From NCBI RefSeq assembly GCF_000473205.1, contig NZ_KI421507.1:903934-967933 (forward strand): a DNA stretch of 64,000 bases, read 5' to 3'. The position numbers and the translations under genes were made by a program. How positions within the stretch are numbered: the first letter of the stretch is position 1; every line of letters starts with the position of its first letter. The notes below the pieces were generated by a model. It was not told the origin of the DNA and made no database searches. It was given only the letters and a program-made list of their open reading frames with translations. Positions 8,941-17,149 of the stretch are shown here, piece by piece. This DNA is from Pseudophaeobacter arcticus DSM 23566. GTDB lineage: Bacteria; Pseudomonadota; Alphaproteobacteria; Rhodobacterales; Rhodobacteraceae.

Positions 8941-9053
8941 TCACCCCCACATATACACTCACGGTGAGATCACAAATCCGTAACCCATCTAGGCAAAACG
9001 CCCATTCTAGGCCAGATTTGGGCCTGTCCTGTTTGCACCCTTCGGAGGCCCCA

Positions 9054-9503
9054 TTGGTACTGCGCCATACGCTTGCTGCTTTGCTATTGATCATAGGTCT
9101 TGCGCCGCTATCTGCGCGGGCAGAGCCGCCGATCTTTTCTGCGCACAATGGATTGGCGCTGGATGGCTATGATGTTGTCGCCTTTTTTGAAGGGCAGGGC
9201 GCGGTGCCTGGCCGTCAGGAGTTTGCGCTGATGTGGAAAGGCGTTTTTTGGCGCTTTACCTCTTCTGGCAATCAGGCGCAGTTTGAGGCGAATCCCCGTG
9301 CCTATGCACCGGTGTTTGGCGGCTATTGTGCCTATGCGGTGTCGCAGGGCTATCTGGCGCATGGGGACCCCCGGCTGTGGCGGATCGAAGATGGTGAGCT
9401 GTTCTTGCTCAACAACGCCTCTGTCGAGGCGATCTGGCAGGCGGCAGAGCCTGAGCTAATGCAGGCGGCGCGTGGCAACTGGCCTGCGGTTTTGCGGGAC
9501 TGA
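9054..9503 (+). CDS. Exported YHS-domain protein
   Basis: A 149-residue protein beginning with a signal peptide (LRHTLAALLLIIGLAPLSARA, likely cleavage before EPPIF). It is followed by a YHS domain: DGYDVVAFF, an aromatic-rich strand around WRFTSS, and GGYCAYAVSQGY with the single conserved cysteine. YHS domains are small metal-binding modules, often linked to copper or heme handling. I choose TTG 9054 because CGGAGG lies 6 bases upstream and the signal peptide then starts at residue 1. An ATG at 8964 would add 30 hydrophilic residues ahead of it. Confidence 0.78.
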   Translation: MVLRHTLAALLLIIGLAPLSARAEPPIFSAHNGLALDGYDVVAFFEGQGAVPGRQEFALMWKGVFWRFTSSGNQAQFEANPRAYAPVFGGYCAYAVSQGYLAHGDPRLWRIEDGELFLLNNASVEAIWQAAEPELMQAARGNWPAVLRD

Positions 9504-9517
9504 CGGCTGCCCCGAAT

Positions 9518-9543
9518 AAGGTATTTTTTTAAAAAAATACCTT
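9518..9543. terminator. 26-nt perfect AT-rich palindrome after the YHS gene
   Basis: AAGGTATTTTTTT and its exact complement meet without a spacer (9518-9530 / 9531-9543), 15 bases after the YHS stop. A second T-run sits at 9552-9559. A hairpin would need a few central T/A bases as loop. It can terminate in either direction. Confidence 0.55.
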
Positions 9544-9583
9544 CTGGCATCTTTTTTTTAATTGTTGCCATCCTACATCTATA

Positions 9584-9673
9584 GGGACTGCGGAGCGGAA
9601 CCACCGTAGATCTTTATCAATGTCCCTCGTTCCACACCTCGCGCCCGGAGCTTTGGCTTTCGGGCGCTTTTTT
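9584..9673 (+). ncRNA. Candidate small RNA or structured leader ending in an intrinsic terminator
   Basis: No ORF here. A clear terminator (GCGCCCG 9641-9647, CGGGCGC 9661-9667, then TTTTTT 9668-9673) ends a roughly 90-nt segment that is too far from the YHS gene to be needed for it. Upstream, AGGGAC (9583-9588) can pair with GTCCCT (9622-9627) and GGAAC (9597-9601) with GTTCC (9629-9633). The order of these arms would form a pseudoknot. A -10-like TATAG sits just before the first arm, but no good -35 was found, so a start site is unproven. Confidence 0.4.
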
Positions 9674-9784
9674 ATGGCTTTAGCGGGGGGTGCTGAGAGG
9701 CCTGTTGAGGCGGGGTGCTGATCCCCTCAAATTTCTGTCGCTTATGGGCTAGGCGATGGCAGGAGGGTCGGTTACCTCTAGGGC

Positions 9785-10255
9785 ATGACAGACTATAGCG
9801 ACAGCTTTTTGAAATCAATTTTGCAACGCAACCGCACCATTGCGGTTGTTGGGGTGTCACTGAACCCGGTGCGTCCCAGCTACTACGTGGCGCGGTATCT
9901 GGGGCTTAAGGGGTATCGGGTGATCCCGGTCAATCCAGCCCATGCAGGCAAGCGGTTGTTTGGCGAACTGGTGCAGCCCAGCCTTTCGGCGATCCAGCAG
10001 CCGGTGGATATGGTGGATATCTTTCGCCGCTCTGAAGCGGTGCCGCCCATCGTGGATGAGGCGCTTGAGGTCTTTCCCGAGCTGAAATGTATCTGGATGC
10101 AGATCGGGGTTGAACATGCGGCGGCGGCAGCCAAGGCCAAAGCGCGTGGGGTGGAGGTGGTGCAAAACCGCTGCCCCAAGATCGAATATCAGCGCCTCTT
10201 TGGTGAGCTGCGCATGGGTGGTTTTGCCACCGGTATTATTTCCTCAAAACTGTAG
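9785..10255 (+). CDS. CoA-binding protein (YccU-like, CoA_binding_2)
   Basis: A 156-residue single-domain Rossmann protein related to the N-terminal CoA-binding domain of succinyl-CoA synthetase alpha. It has TIAVVGVSLNPVRPSYYVARYL (nucleotide-binding loop), a GYRVIPVNP strand and a late KCIWMQIGV...VVQNRCPKIEY segment with the family cysteine. Members bind CoA and are thought to be involved in protein CoAlation or acyl-CoA sensing. The role is not established. It stands alone. The nearest upstream element is the terminator at 9641-9673. Confidence 0.85.
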   Translation: MTDYSDSFLKSILQRNRTIAVVGVSLNPVRPSYYVARYLGLKGYRVIPVNPAHAGKRLFGELVQPSLSAIQQPVDMVDIFRRSEAVPPIVDEALEVFPELKCIWMQIGVEHAAAAAKAKARGVEVVQNRCPKIEYQRLFGELRMGGFATGIISSKL

Positions 10256-10574
10256 CCTGCCGCAGCAGGGGGGGCTCCCGCCCGTCAGCCCTGCATCATA
10301 GATGCAGGACTTCCCGTTGGGCCCAGCCGGGCCTGCGGCCCGGCAGGCAAGGCAAGAGCTGCTGAGACGCGTTTGAGGGGCGAAACTGCCCCTCAAAGCG
10401 CCTTAAGAATTATTGTGAATTCTTGCCTCGAGGGTAAACTGCGCCACAGGCGCGGAGGCTGTCGCACCCCTTGACCCAGGGCTCACCGGGAGGGCACAGG
10501 GAGGGCACCAGGAGCACAGGGAGGGCATGGGGGCGTTGGGGCGCAGAGGGGCCGCACAGGGGGAGGCACAGGGA
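10256..10574. other. Convergent intergenic region with short repeats
   Basis: 319 bases between the CoA-binding gene and the 3' end of hisE. It holds a GC-rich inverted run near 10320-10345 (GGCCTGCGGCCCGGC) and repeated GCACAGGGAGGGCA units (about 10490-10570). No gene or standard terminator was found. Confidence 0.5.
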
Positions 10575-10892
10575 TCAGCCTTTGCTGCGGGCGGCCTTTT
10601 CGTCCAGGCCGCTCATGCTTTTTCTCTTGGCCAGCTCGGCCAGGACCTCGTCCAGGGTAACATCGCGTGCCGCCAGCATCACCAGGAAATGGTAGAGCGC
10701 ATCAGCGCCTTCCGAGGCCAGTTTCGCGCGGTCGCCCTTGACCGCTTCGATGATTGCCTCGATGGCTTCTTCGCCAAACTTTTCGGCGCATTTTTCCGGG
10801 CCCTTGGCGAGCAGCTTGGCGGTCCAGCTGCTTTTGGGATCCGCCGATTTGCGGTTGTGGATGGTTGCTTCCAGATCGTGAAGAATGCTCAT
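10575..10892 (-). CDS. hisE: Phosphoribosyl-ATP pyrophosphatase HisE
   Basis: Second step of histidine synthesis: removes pyrophosphate from phosphoribosyl-ATP. The 105-residue protein is the stand-alone MazG-like form, not fused to HisI. It has the metal-binding [14 protein letters not shown] and [14 protein letters not shown] helices. The start ATG overlaps the hisF stop by 4 nt, so hisF and hisE are coupled. HisI must be encoded outside the window. Confidence 0.95.
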   Translation of the reverse strand: MSILHDLEATIHNRKSADPKSSWTAKLLAKGPEKCAEKFGEEAIEAIIEAVKGDRAKLASEGADALYHFLVMLAARDVTLDEVLAELAKRKSMSGLDEKAARSKG

Positions 10893-11650
10893 GTCAGCCT
10901 CATGGGGATGCCGGCGGCGGCCATATGTTGCTTGGCCTCCTGAATGGAATATTCGCCAAAGTGAAAAATTGACGCCGCGAGCACCGCAGAGGCGCCGCCC
11001 TTGGTGACGCCTTCAACCAGATGGTCCAGCGTGCCGACGCCGCCTGAGGCGATTACCGGCACCTGCACCGCATCGGAGATTGCGCGGGTCAGCGGCAGGT
11101 TGAAGCCCGCCTTGGTGCCGTCGCGGTCCATCGAGGTGAGCAGGATTTCTCCGGCGCCCTTGGCCACCACGGTGCGGGCAAACTCTACCGCATCAATGCC
11201 GGTCGCGCGGCGGCCCCCATGGGTGAAGATCTCCCATTTTCCGGGGCTCACGGTTTTGGCGTCGATGGCGCAGACGATACATTGGCTGCCAAACTGATCG
11301 GCGGCCTCGGCGATCACATCCGGGTTGGCCACGGCGGCGGAGTTGAACGAGACCTTGTCGGCGCCCGCCAGCAACAGGGCGCGGACATCTTCCTTGGTGC
11401 GTACACCGCCGCCAACGGTGAGCGGCACAAAGCACTGTTCGGCGGTGCGGCGCACCACGTCAAACATGGTGCCGCGGTTTTCATGGGTGGCGTGAATGTC
11501 GAGAAAGGTGATCTCATCCGCGCCGGCCGCGTCATAGGCCTTGGCCGATTCTACCGGATCGCCTGCATCGCGCAGGCCAACAAAATTGACGCCCTTGACC
11601 ACACGGCCATCAGCCACGTCAAGGCAGGGAATGATGCGGGTTTTCAGCAC
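10889..11650 (-). CDS. hisF: Imidazole glycerol phosphate synthase cyclase subunit HisF
   Basis: Cyclase half of IGP synthase. With HisH it turns PRFAR and glutamine-derived ammonia into imidazole glycerol phosphate and AICAR. I start it at GTG 11650 (253 residues, the usual length), preceded by AAAGGAAG. An ATG at 11674 would add eight residues before the family start [10 protein letters not shown]. Catalytic aspartates D11 and D130 (CAID) and the phosphate loops GGGVRT and ASGGVG are present. The barrel is complete. Confidence 0.94.
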   Translation of the reverse strand: MLKTRIIPCLDVADGRVVKGVNFVGLRDAGDPVESAKAYDAAGADEITFLDIHATHENRGTMFDVVRRTAEQCFVPLTVGGGVRTKEDVRALLLAGADKVSFNSAAVANPDVIAEAADQFGSQCIVCAIDAKTVSPGKWEIFTHGGRRATGIDAVEFARTVVAKGAGEILLTSMDRDGTKAGFNLPLTRAISDAVQVPVIASGGVGTLDHLVEGVTKGGASAVLAASIFHFGEYSIQEAKQHMAAAGIPMRLT

Positions 11651-11757
11651 GTCATGGCTTCCTTTTGTGGACATGGCGGATCAATGCCACGGGGCGTGGT
11701 AAAAGGCCAGTCGCCGGGTCGGTCAACACGGCGGCAGGAGCGAAATTTGACAGCGGG

Positions 11758-12207
11758 TCAGACCCGCGACACCGCATTGCGCACGATCAGCACATGAAAG
11801 GGCATGATCAACGTCAGGTAAATGCGGCCAAAGCGGTTTTTGGTCCGTACCCAGGTGGCAAAATAGAGCATCCCGTCCTGGCTCAGCACCGAGATGCGAA
11901 AGTCCAGATGGCTGTCGTCGATCCCCAGAATCAGCTCATTGTCCGAGCGGGTAACAAGCGGGAAGATGCCAACCCGGTTGGGGCTGGTGACCTCGGTATT
12001 GAGGCCAAAGGGCGTCACCAGCAGGTTGCGCAGGCGCATCAGGCCTGCGACCCAGGCGGGGAAGGCAAAGGCACGGGCGGCGGCCTCGTCCAGGGGGCAG
12101 GTGCTGGGCTTGGCATAACAATCTACAAAATCGCCTGCGCGCATTCCGGCGGCCTGCTGAAACAGCAGGCTGGATTTGGGGAGATCGGTTGCGATGACTT
12201 TGGCCAT
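11758..12207 (-). CDS. DUF2867 domain protein
   Basis: A 149-residue soluble protein lying between hisA and hisF on the same strand, 6 bases after hisA, hence probably in the his transcript. DUF2867 features are visible: an FVDCYAKP-like early segment, then strands in LVTRSDNELILGIDDSHLDFRISV and a C-terminal YLTLIMPFHVLIVR. The domain is of unknown function and occurs alone or attached to NAD-dependent epimerases. Nothing in the sequence ties it to histidine. Confidence 0.75.
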   Translation of the reverse strand: MAKVIATDLPKSSLLFQQAAGMRAGDFVDCYAKPSTCPLDEAAARAFAFPAWVAGLMRLRNLLVTPFGLNTEVTSPNRVGIFPLVTRSDNELILGIDDSHLDFRISVLSQDGMLYFATWVRTKNRFGRIYLTLIMPFHVLIVRNAVSRV

Positions 12208-12213
12208 GGCGGA

Positions 12214-12936
12214 TCAGGCCTTCATCACAGCAAGGGCCTCGGCCAGGTCAATGGCGCCATCATAGAGCGCCCGGCCCGAGATCGCCCCGTTCAAAGGCGC
12301 ACCGCAGGATTTCAACGCGCGCAGGTCATCCAGCGAAGAGACACCGCCGGAGGCAATCACCGGGATCGAGACCGCATTGCCAAGCGCAGCCGTGGCCGCG
12401 ACGTTGGGGCCTTTCATGGCGCCATCGCGCATGATGTCGGTATAGATGATGGCCGAAACGCCTGCGTCTTCAAAGGATTTGGCCAGATCCGTGACCATGA
12501 CGTCGGTCTCTTCCGCCCAGCCCTTGGTGGCGACGCGGCCATTGCGGGCATCAATGCCAACGGCAACCTTGCCGGGGAATTCACGCGCAGCCTGGCGCAC
12601 CAGATCGGGATTTTCCACCGCAACCGTGCCCAGAATCACACGCGCCAGCCCCTTGTCGATCCAGTTGGCGATGGTCTTCATGTCGCGGATGCCACCGCCC
12701 AGCTGGGCAGGCACCTTGCATTGCTTCAGAATTTCCTCAACCGGGGCGGCATTCACCGGCGTGCCTGCAAAGGCGCCGTTGAGATCAACCAGATGCAACC
12801 ATTCGCAGCCCGCTGCAACAAATTCCAGCGCCTGGGCGGCGGGGTTGTCGTTGAACACGGTGGTTTTGTCCATGTCGCCATGCAGCAGGCGTACCGCCTG
12901 GCCATCTTTGAGGTCGATTGCGGGGTAGAGGATCAT
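12214..12936 (-). CDS. hisA: ProFAR isomerase HisA
   Basis: Phosphoribosylformimino-5-aminoimidazole carboxamide ribotide isomerase (fourth step of histidine synthesis), a TIM barrel. The 240-residue form starting [12 protein letters not shown] at 12936 is the family length. The open frame extends to 13035, but with no family-like residues. Catalytic D8 and D129 (VGIDA), GGGIRD and ASGGVSS phosphate loops are all present. It is on the same strand as hisF and hisE, separated from hisF by the DUF2867 gene. Confidence 0.94.
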   Translation of the reverse strand: MILYPAIDLKDGQAVRLLHGDMDKTTVFNDNPAAQALEFVAAGCEWLHLVDLNGAFAGTPVNAAPVEEILKQCKVPAQLGGGIRDMKTIANWIDKGLARVILGTVAVENPDLVRQAAREFPGKVAVGIDARNGRVATKGWAEETDVMVTDLAKSFEDAGVSAIIYTDIMRDGAMKGPNVAATAALGNAVSIPVIASGGVSSLDDLRALKSCGAPLNGAISGRALYDGAIDLAEALAVMKA

Positions 12937-13122
12937 TTGCGCAGCCTTTGTCATCCGGTCACATCCGGTTTGTGGCCAGGGGAGCTGGCCATACCTGTTA
13001 GGCGGTGTTTTGCACAAGGCGGAGCCGAATTGCAACGCGACCCAAAGTCAGCCTTGCCTGAAAAGCGTTGCCTGCGCCACAGTCGTTGCAAAACTGTGCA
13101 CTGCATTTGTGACAGTTGCACA

Positions 13123-13161
13123 GTGAGATGCCTATGTGAGATGTCCATGTGAGATGGCTAT
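13123..13161. repeat. Three 13-bp tandem repeats upstream of the DUF2147 gene
   Basis: GTGAGATGNCYAT occurs three times head to tail (13123-13135, 13136-13148, 13149-13161), 31 bases before the start of the exported DUF2147 protein and in the divergent space with hisA. It could be an operator array or a slippage product. Confidence 0.8.
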
Positions 13162-13192
13162 ACTGACGATCAAAACCAAAGGGAGAGACAAC

Positions 13193-13579
13193 ATGAAGAT
13201 GCTATTGGCAACAACGCTGGCAGCGTTGACACTGGCGGGGGCCGCGGTTGCGGATCCAGTTCTGGGCACCTGGAAAACCCAGCCAGATGACGGGTCTTTT
13301 GCCCATATCCAAATGGCGCCCTGTGGGGCTGCGATCTGTGGCAAGATTGCCCGCACGTTCAATGGTGAGGGCGAGTACAGCTCTCCCAATATCGGCAAGA
13401 CCCTGGTGATCGACATGGTGCCCCAGGGGGATGGCTATTACACCGGAGAGGTCTGGCGCCCCTCCAATGATAAGATCTATACCGGCAAGATGGATCTCAA
13501 CGGCAACTCTCTGGCGCTGCGGGGCTGTGTGGCGGGCGGCTTGATCTGCTCGAAACAGACCTGGACACGGGTAAAGTGA
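13193..13579 (+). CDS. Exported DUF2147 protein
   Basis: A 128-residue protein with a signal peptide (MKMLLATTLAALTLAGAAVA, cleavage before DPVLG). It has the DUF2147 core GTWKTQPDDGSFAHIQM, two early cysteines (APCGAAICG), GEVWRPSNDKIYTGKM and a late LRGCVAGGLICS pair. The cysteine pairs suggest disulfides in the periplasm. Family function is unknown. The start at 13193 follows GGGAGAG and places the signal peptide at residue 1. It lies divergent from hisA. Confidence 0.82.
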   Translation: MKMLLATTLAALTLAGAAVADPVLGTWKTQPDDGSFAHIQMAPCGAAICGKIARTFNGEGEYSSPNIGKTLVIDMVPQGDGYYTGEVWRPSNDKIYTGKMDLNGNSLALRGCVAGGLICSKQTWTRVK

Positions 13580-13622
13580 GACAGGCTTGAGACAGGCTTG
13601 AGGCGAGACTGCGCTGGGGCTG

Positions 13623-13886
13623 CTACAGCAGCCCCAGTTGCACTGGAATAGGCACAAAGCCGCGTTTGACCTGGCTTGCGCGCAGGGATTCAAAGTTTTG
13701 CAGCGCCTCGCCATGCTGGTGGAAATAGGCGCGGATCTCTTGCCCGCCGGGGGCGCCGATGGGCCCCTTGGCCTGCTCCAGGCACCATTCCCCAAACAGC
13801 GTCTGGCTGAGCCTGAGAACGCAGTAGCGGTGGCGCCCGTCAACATGGTCAAATTTTTCGAGTCGGGTCTGCACGGGCGCGGTCAT
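13623..13886 (-). CDS. WGR-domain protein
   Basis: An 87-residue single WGR-like domain. The hallmark W-G-R is only partly kept as FGEWCLEQAKGPIGAPGG, within the usual context RYCVLRLSQTLFGEW and a C-terminal FHQHGEALQNFESLRASQVKRGF. WGR domains bind nucleic acid in PARPs and DNA-repair proteins. Stand-alone bacterial versions are common in alphaproteobacteria and uncharacterised. It is convergent with the DUF2147 gene. Confidence 0.75.
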   Translation of the reverse strand: MTAPVQTRLEKFDHVDGRHRYCVLRLSQTLFGEWCLEQAKGPIGAPGGQEIRAYFHQHGEALQNFESLRASQVKRGFVPIPVQLGLL

Positions 13887-13933
13887 AGCCTTTGATTGGC
13901 GGGAGCTTCTCTATGCCCGCAAAGCCAGTCCCT

Positions 13934-13990
13934 GTCCATTGCCTCAGTCCATTGCCTCAGTCCATTCCCTCAGTCTATCCCCCCCAGTCT
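13934..13990. repeat. 13-bp tandem repeats upstream of the WGR gene
   Basis: GTCCATTGCCTCA occurs twice exactly (13934-13959), once with one change (13960-13972), then decays as GTCTATCC. It lies in the promoter-side spacer of the minus-strand WGR gene. Confidence 0.8.
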
Positions 13991-14107
13991 ATTCCTTCTG
14001 TGTTTGCAGGTGCGCCCAAGTGAAAGCCGCCGCTTTCGTGACGGTGAAAGCGGCGGCTTATGCCTGCAAGATCCGTGAGTGGTGGTTGCAGGTATTGGGT
14101 CCTGACC

Positions 14108-14644
14108 CTAGACCGCGCCGGTGTATTCGCCACGGGCCGGGTAGTCATTGGCGATGGCAAAATCCAGCGCCCCGACCAGTTCCGAAAAATGCGGACGCAC
14201 AAAGGGCATGGTCTGGGTTGAACCATAGTAAAGCGTCTGCTCTGGGGTCACCATGAACAAGCCGGGTTCTGAAAACAGCGCGGGCTCTTCGATGCCGATC
14301 GAGGTGGTGCCACGCGAGGTGGAAATATAAAGCCCCCAGGATTTTGCCACATCCAGCGGCAGGTCATAGGCAAAGCGCAGGGCGCTGGCGCCGATCTTGT
14401 CGGCCATGGCCTGGGTGCGCTCTTCGCCGTCAGCAGAGATCGCGATGCAGCTCACGCCACGCTCGGCAAATTCAGCAACGCGCTTTTCCAGCTCTTTCAG
14501 GTAGTTGGCGCAAATCGGGCAATGCAGGCCCCGGTAAAAGCAGATCACGGTGCCGCGGCTGCTGTCTTCGCTGGCCAGATCAAAGCGACCGCCTCCCAGC
14601 AGGGGAAGGGACAGGTCGGGGGTTTTTTGGCGGGGAATTAGCAT
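14108..14644 (-). CDS. Peroxiredoxin-like AhpC/TSA family protein
   Basis: A thioredoxin-fold peroxidase of 178 residues. The active-site region is FYRGLHCPICANYLKEL with a CPIC pair, followed by SADGEERTQAMADKIG and an RGT/GST-type strand. This atypical 2-Cys 'redoxin' type is common in roseobacters. It should reduce peroxides or protein disulfides in the cytoplasm. I use ATG 14644 because AGGAG lies 8 bases upstream. The longer frame to 14725 has no such signal. The AraC-type regulator is divergent and probably controls it. Confidence 0.85.
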   Translation of the reverse strand: MLIPRQKTPDLSLPLLGGGRFDLASEDSSRGTVICFYRGLHCPICANYLKELEKRVAEFAERGVSCIAISADGEERTQAMADKIGASALRFAYDLPLDVAKSWGLYISTSRGTTSIGIEEPALFSEPGLFMVTPEQTLYYGSTQTMPFVRPHFSELVGALDFAIANDYPARGEYTGAV

Positions 14645-14758
14645 GATGTGCTCCTGAAGATGAGTGGATTGCTCCTGTGTCAGGCTTATTGCAGGTTTTT
14701 GGGCCTGCAAAATCCGAAAAAACAAACGAATAATCCGATTTTGCCTTTGGCGTTGCCA

Positions 14759-14810
14759 GATGGGCCAGGTAAGATGGGCCAGGTAAGATGGGCCAGGTAA
14801 GATAGGCCGG
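14759..14810. repeat. 14-bp tandem repeat array between peroxiredoxin and AraC genes
   Basis: GATGGGCCAGGTAA three times exactly (14759-14800) plus a degenerate fourth copy (14801-14810). It sits in the divergent promoter region, where an AraC protein that binds direct repeats could act. No experimental link is implied. Confidence 0.85.
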
Positions 14811-14896
14811 ATAAACTGCAGCAGGGCCCGCTGGGTTCACTGTGTTCGGTGTAGGGCATGTGCCCGGTTTGGGGCAGCTGCGAGATCGGAGAGACA

Positions 14897-15622
14897 ATGG
14901 ACAGGCTGACAACTTTGATGGAGCGGTTCCAGCTCTCGGTTCACCCGGCGCCGCTGTCGCAGGCCAATCTGGTGGTGTTGGGCGCGCCCGACGCGCCCAG
15001 CTGTTTGGTGTTTTATCCGCGTGGCGCGCCTGAGATCAGCCCTGAACAGGAGGTGTTGCTGAGCGTCCGAGTGGACTGGGGCGCGCGGCATAATCCGCTG
15101 GTCGCGGCGCTGCCGCAGCAGGTTCACTTTGACCTGACCTGCAACAGTGAAACACGGGATTTGGTGCAGGTCATGCTGGCAGAAAGCTCTGCCAGACGCT
15201 GTGGGGCGCAATCGGTGGTCAATCGCCTGGGCGAAGTCTTGATGGTGCGGTTGCTGCGCGGGCAGATCGAACAGGGGGCGACGGAACCTGGGCTGCTGGC
15301 CGGGCTGGCAGATCCCCGGCTGAGCCGCGCCATTGTGGCGGTGCATGATCATCCGGGGCGTCTGTGGTCCAGCGCTGATCTTGCGGCCGAGTCCGGGCTG
15401 TCGCTGTCGCGGTTTTCCGAACTTTTTACCGCAGAGGTCGGCGAGACACCGATGGGCTATCTGCGGCGCTGGCGCCTGACCCTGGCGCATCAGGACCTGA
15501 CACGCGGTGACCGGGTAGAGGCGGTGGCCCGGCGGTATGCCTATGGCTCGCCCGAGGGGTTCACCCGCGCCTTTCGCAAGGCCTACGGGGTGGCGCCAGT
15601 CTCATTGCGCGCTGCGGGCTGA
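14897..15622 (+). CDS. AraC-family transcriptional regulator
   Basis: A 241-residue regulator with an N-terminal cupin-like sensing half (about 1-130) and a C-terminal double HTH (about 145-241). The first helix is in WSSADLAAESGLSLSRFSELF and the second in RVEAVARRYAYGSPEGFTRAFRKAYG, the classical AraC signature. ATG 14897 follows TCGGAGAGACA. An upstream frame to 14858 adds only 13 residues. Divergent from the peroxiredoxin gene across a 14-bp repeat array, so the likely targets are that gene and itself. Confidence 0.87.
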   Translation: MDRLTTLMERFQLSVHPAPLSQANLVVLGAPDAPSCLVFYPRGAPEISPEQEVLLSVRVDWGARHNPLVAALPQQVHFDLTCNSETRDLVQVMLAESSARRCGAQSVVNRLGEVLMVRLLRGQIEQGATEPGLLAGLADPRLSRAIVAVHDHPGRLWSSADLAAESGLSLSRFSELFTAEVGETPMGYLRRWRLTLAHQDLTRGDRVEAVARRYAYGSPEGFTRAFRKAYGVAPVSLRAAG

Positions 15623-15742
15623 GGGGAGATTTGGGCTGAGGGGGCCTTCGCTTCCCTGTGCCACGACCAGCGCCAAGACGGGTGCCGGGCCGCGCGTCAC
15701 TACAGCTCGGGGGCAGCGCGGGGGGGGGGGAGCATGGGCGGA

Positions 15743-16381
15743 TCAGGGTGCCCAGTTGAGGAAGTTTCCGATCATCCGCAGCCCGACGTCCTGGCTTTTT
15801 TCCGGGTGAAACTGCATGCCAATCATCGTGTCCCGACCAATCACCGCAGTGACATCGCCGCCATAGTCCACATGGGCCAGGCGCTCGGCATCGGCTTGGA
15901 CGCGGAAGTGGTAGGAATGCACAAAATAGGTGTGATCGCCCGAGGATATGCCCGCAAAAATTGGGTGGGGGTGGTCGATGACAAGATCGTTCCAGCCCAT
16001 ATGCGGCACTTTGAGTGCGGGGTCCGAGGGGGTGATTTTCACCACATCGCCGCCGATCCAGTCCAGCCCGGCGGTCTCGCTGTATTCATGGCCGGTTGTT
16101 GCCATCAGCTGCATGCCGACGCAGATCCCGAGGAAGGGGCGGCCCTTTTGCTCGACCGCTTCGATCATGGCGTCATAGATGCCCTTGTGGCCGCGCAGCT
16201 CGGCGGCGCAGGCGGGAAAGGCGCCGTCACCGGGTAGCACCAGACGATCGGCCTTGGCCACGACCTCGGCATCCGAGGTGACAACAACCGTGCCGGCATC
16301 CAGTTCCTGCGCCATACGCTGGAAGGCTTTTTCGGCGGAATGAAGATTGCCGGATTCATAGTCGATGATGGCGGTCAGCAT
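15743..16381 (-). CDS. hisH: Imidazole glycerol phosphate synthase glutaminase subunit HisH
   Basis: Class I glutamine amidotransferase that supplies ammonia to HisF. The 212-residue protein has the catalytic triad C87 (GICVGMQ), H192 and E194 (FHPEKS), the oxyanion segment PGDGAFPA and the HSYHF strand. It lies on the his strand but is separated from hisA by four unrelated genes, two of them on the other strand or divergent, so it is not in one transcript with hisA. An 11-G homopolymer (15720-15730) lies just beyond its 3' end. Confidence 0.95.
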   Translation of the reverse strand: MLTAIIDYESGNLHSAEKAFQRMAQELDAGTVVVTSDAEVVAKADRLVLPGDGAFPACAAELRGHKGIYDAMIEAVEQKGRPFLGICVGMQLMATTGHEYSETAGLDWIGGDVVKITPSDPALKVPHMGWNDLVIDHPHPIFAGISSGDHTYFVHSYHFRVQADAERLAHVDYGGDVTAVIGRDTMIGMQFHPEKSQDVGLRMIGNFLNWAP

Positions 16382-16437
16382 GGGGCTGGTGTCCTTCCTG
16401 TCTTACGCTCTTGAAGTGGCGGGAAACTGCGGCGGGG

Positions 16438-17046
16438 TCAAGAGCCGGCTTGGCTGCCAACCCGGTCCAGCAGCTGTATCACCTGATCAAAGGGACCCTC
16501 CTCCAGCGTCGGCGGCGGGCTGCCACATTCGCCAGCCAGGTACAGCAGGGTAAAGCCGTGGATCAGCGACCAGACCTGGGTCTCCAGGATGACCGGGTCG
16601 TCGCCGGGGGGGACAAAGGGCGCGCAGACCTCTCTGAGCAGAAGATAGGCATCGGCCTGTTCCTTGTCCCCATTGGCCGTGAGACTGGCCAGGCCCTGGT
16701 CGCCAAAGATCACCGCCAGTATGCCACCATGGTCCAGTCCAAACTGCAGATAGCCACGGCAAAGAGATTTGAGCCGCGCGCGCGGATTTTGCGCGCCGCT
16801 GTCGCAGGCCTTTTGCAGGTAAGAGGAAAACAGGCGAAAGCCTTCTTCGGCAATGGCGGTTTTCAACCCGGAAAGCCCGTCAAAGTGATGCGCCGGCGCG
16901 GCATGCGAAACACCGGCGCGGGCGGCGCATTTGCGCAGCGTCAGGGCGGCAAGCCCGCCGTCTTCGAGCAGCTGAATGCCAGCCGTGACCAGGGCAGCTT
17001 TCAGATCGCCGTGGTGGTGTCGGGTCTTCACGTTTTCTTGTGTCAT
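16438..17046 (-). CDS. TetR/AcrR-family transcriptional repressor
   Basis: A 202-residue repressor with an N-terminal HTH (LTLRKCAARAGVSHAAPAHHF, about residues 36-56) and a C-terminal ligand domain of the WHG/TetR_C_13 type. It diverges from the DUF2306 membrane protein gene. The 103-base spacer holds two matching inverted elements (17064-17122) of TTGACNGTGTMAA type, which fit a TetR operator controlling both genes. The inducer cannot be inferred. Confidence 0.87.
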   Translation of the reverse strand: MTQENVKTRHHHGDLKAALVTAGIQLLEDGGLAALTLRKCAARAGVSHAAPAHHFDGLSGLKTAIAEEGFRLFSSYLQKACDSGAQNPRARLKSLCRGYLQFGLDHGGILAVIFGDQGLASLTANGDKEQADAYLLLREVCAPFVPPGDDPVILETQVWSLIHGFTLLYLAGECGSPPPTLEEGPFDQVIQLLDRVGSQAGS

Positions 17047-17063
17047 GGGGCAAATATCCGGGC

Positions 17064-17122
17064 AAAACTTGACGGTGTCAAATTAATCGCCAATTACTGT
17101 CTACTTTACACTGTCAAGTTTT
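17064..17122. promoter_or_regulatory. Probable TetR operator pair in the divergent promoter
   Basis: AAAACTTGACGGTGT (17064-17078) and ACACTGTCAAGTTTT (17108-17122) are inverted copies with one mismatch. Each is itself near-palindromic: TTGAC-GGT-GTCAA (17069-17081) and the complement TTGAC-AGT-GTAAA. They lie between the start codons of the repressor and the DUF2306 gene and would cover both promoters. Confidence 0.75.
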
Positions 17123-17149
17123 GGAAATGCCTTGGTGAGGAGATAGGAT

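Noticed and set aside
9518..9543. 26-nt palindrome considered as an insertion-sequence end or recombination site
   Set aside because: No transposase or target duplication. AT palindromes of this kind commonly serve as terminators.
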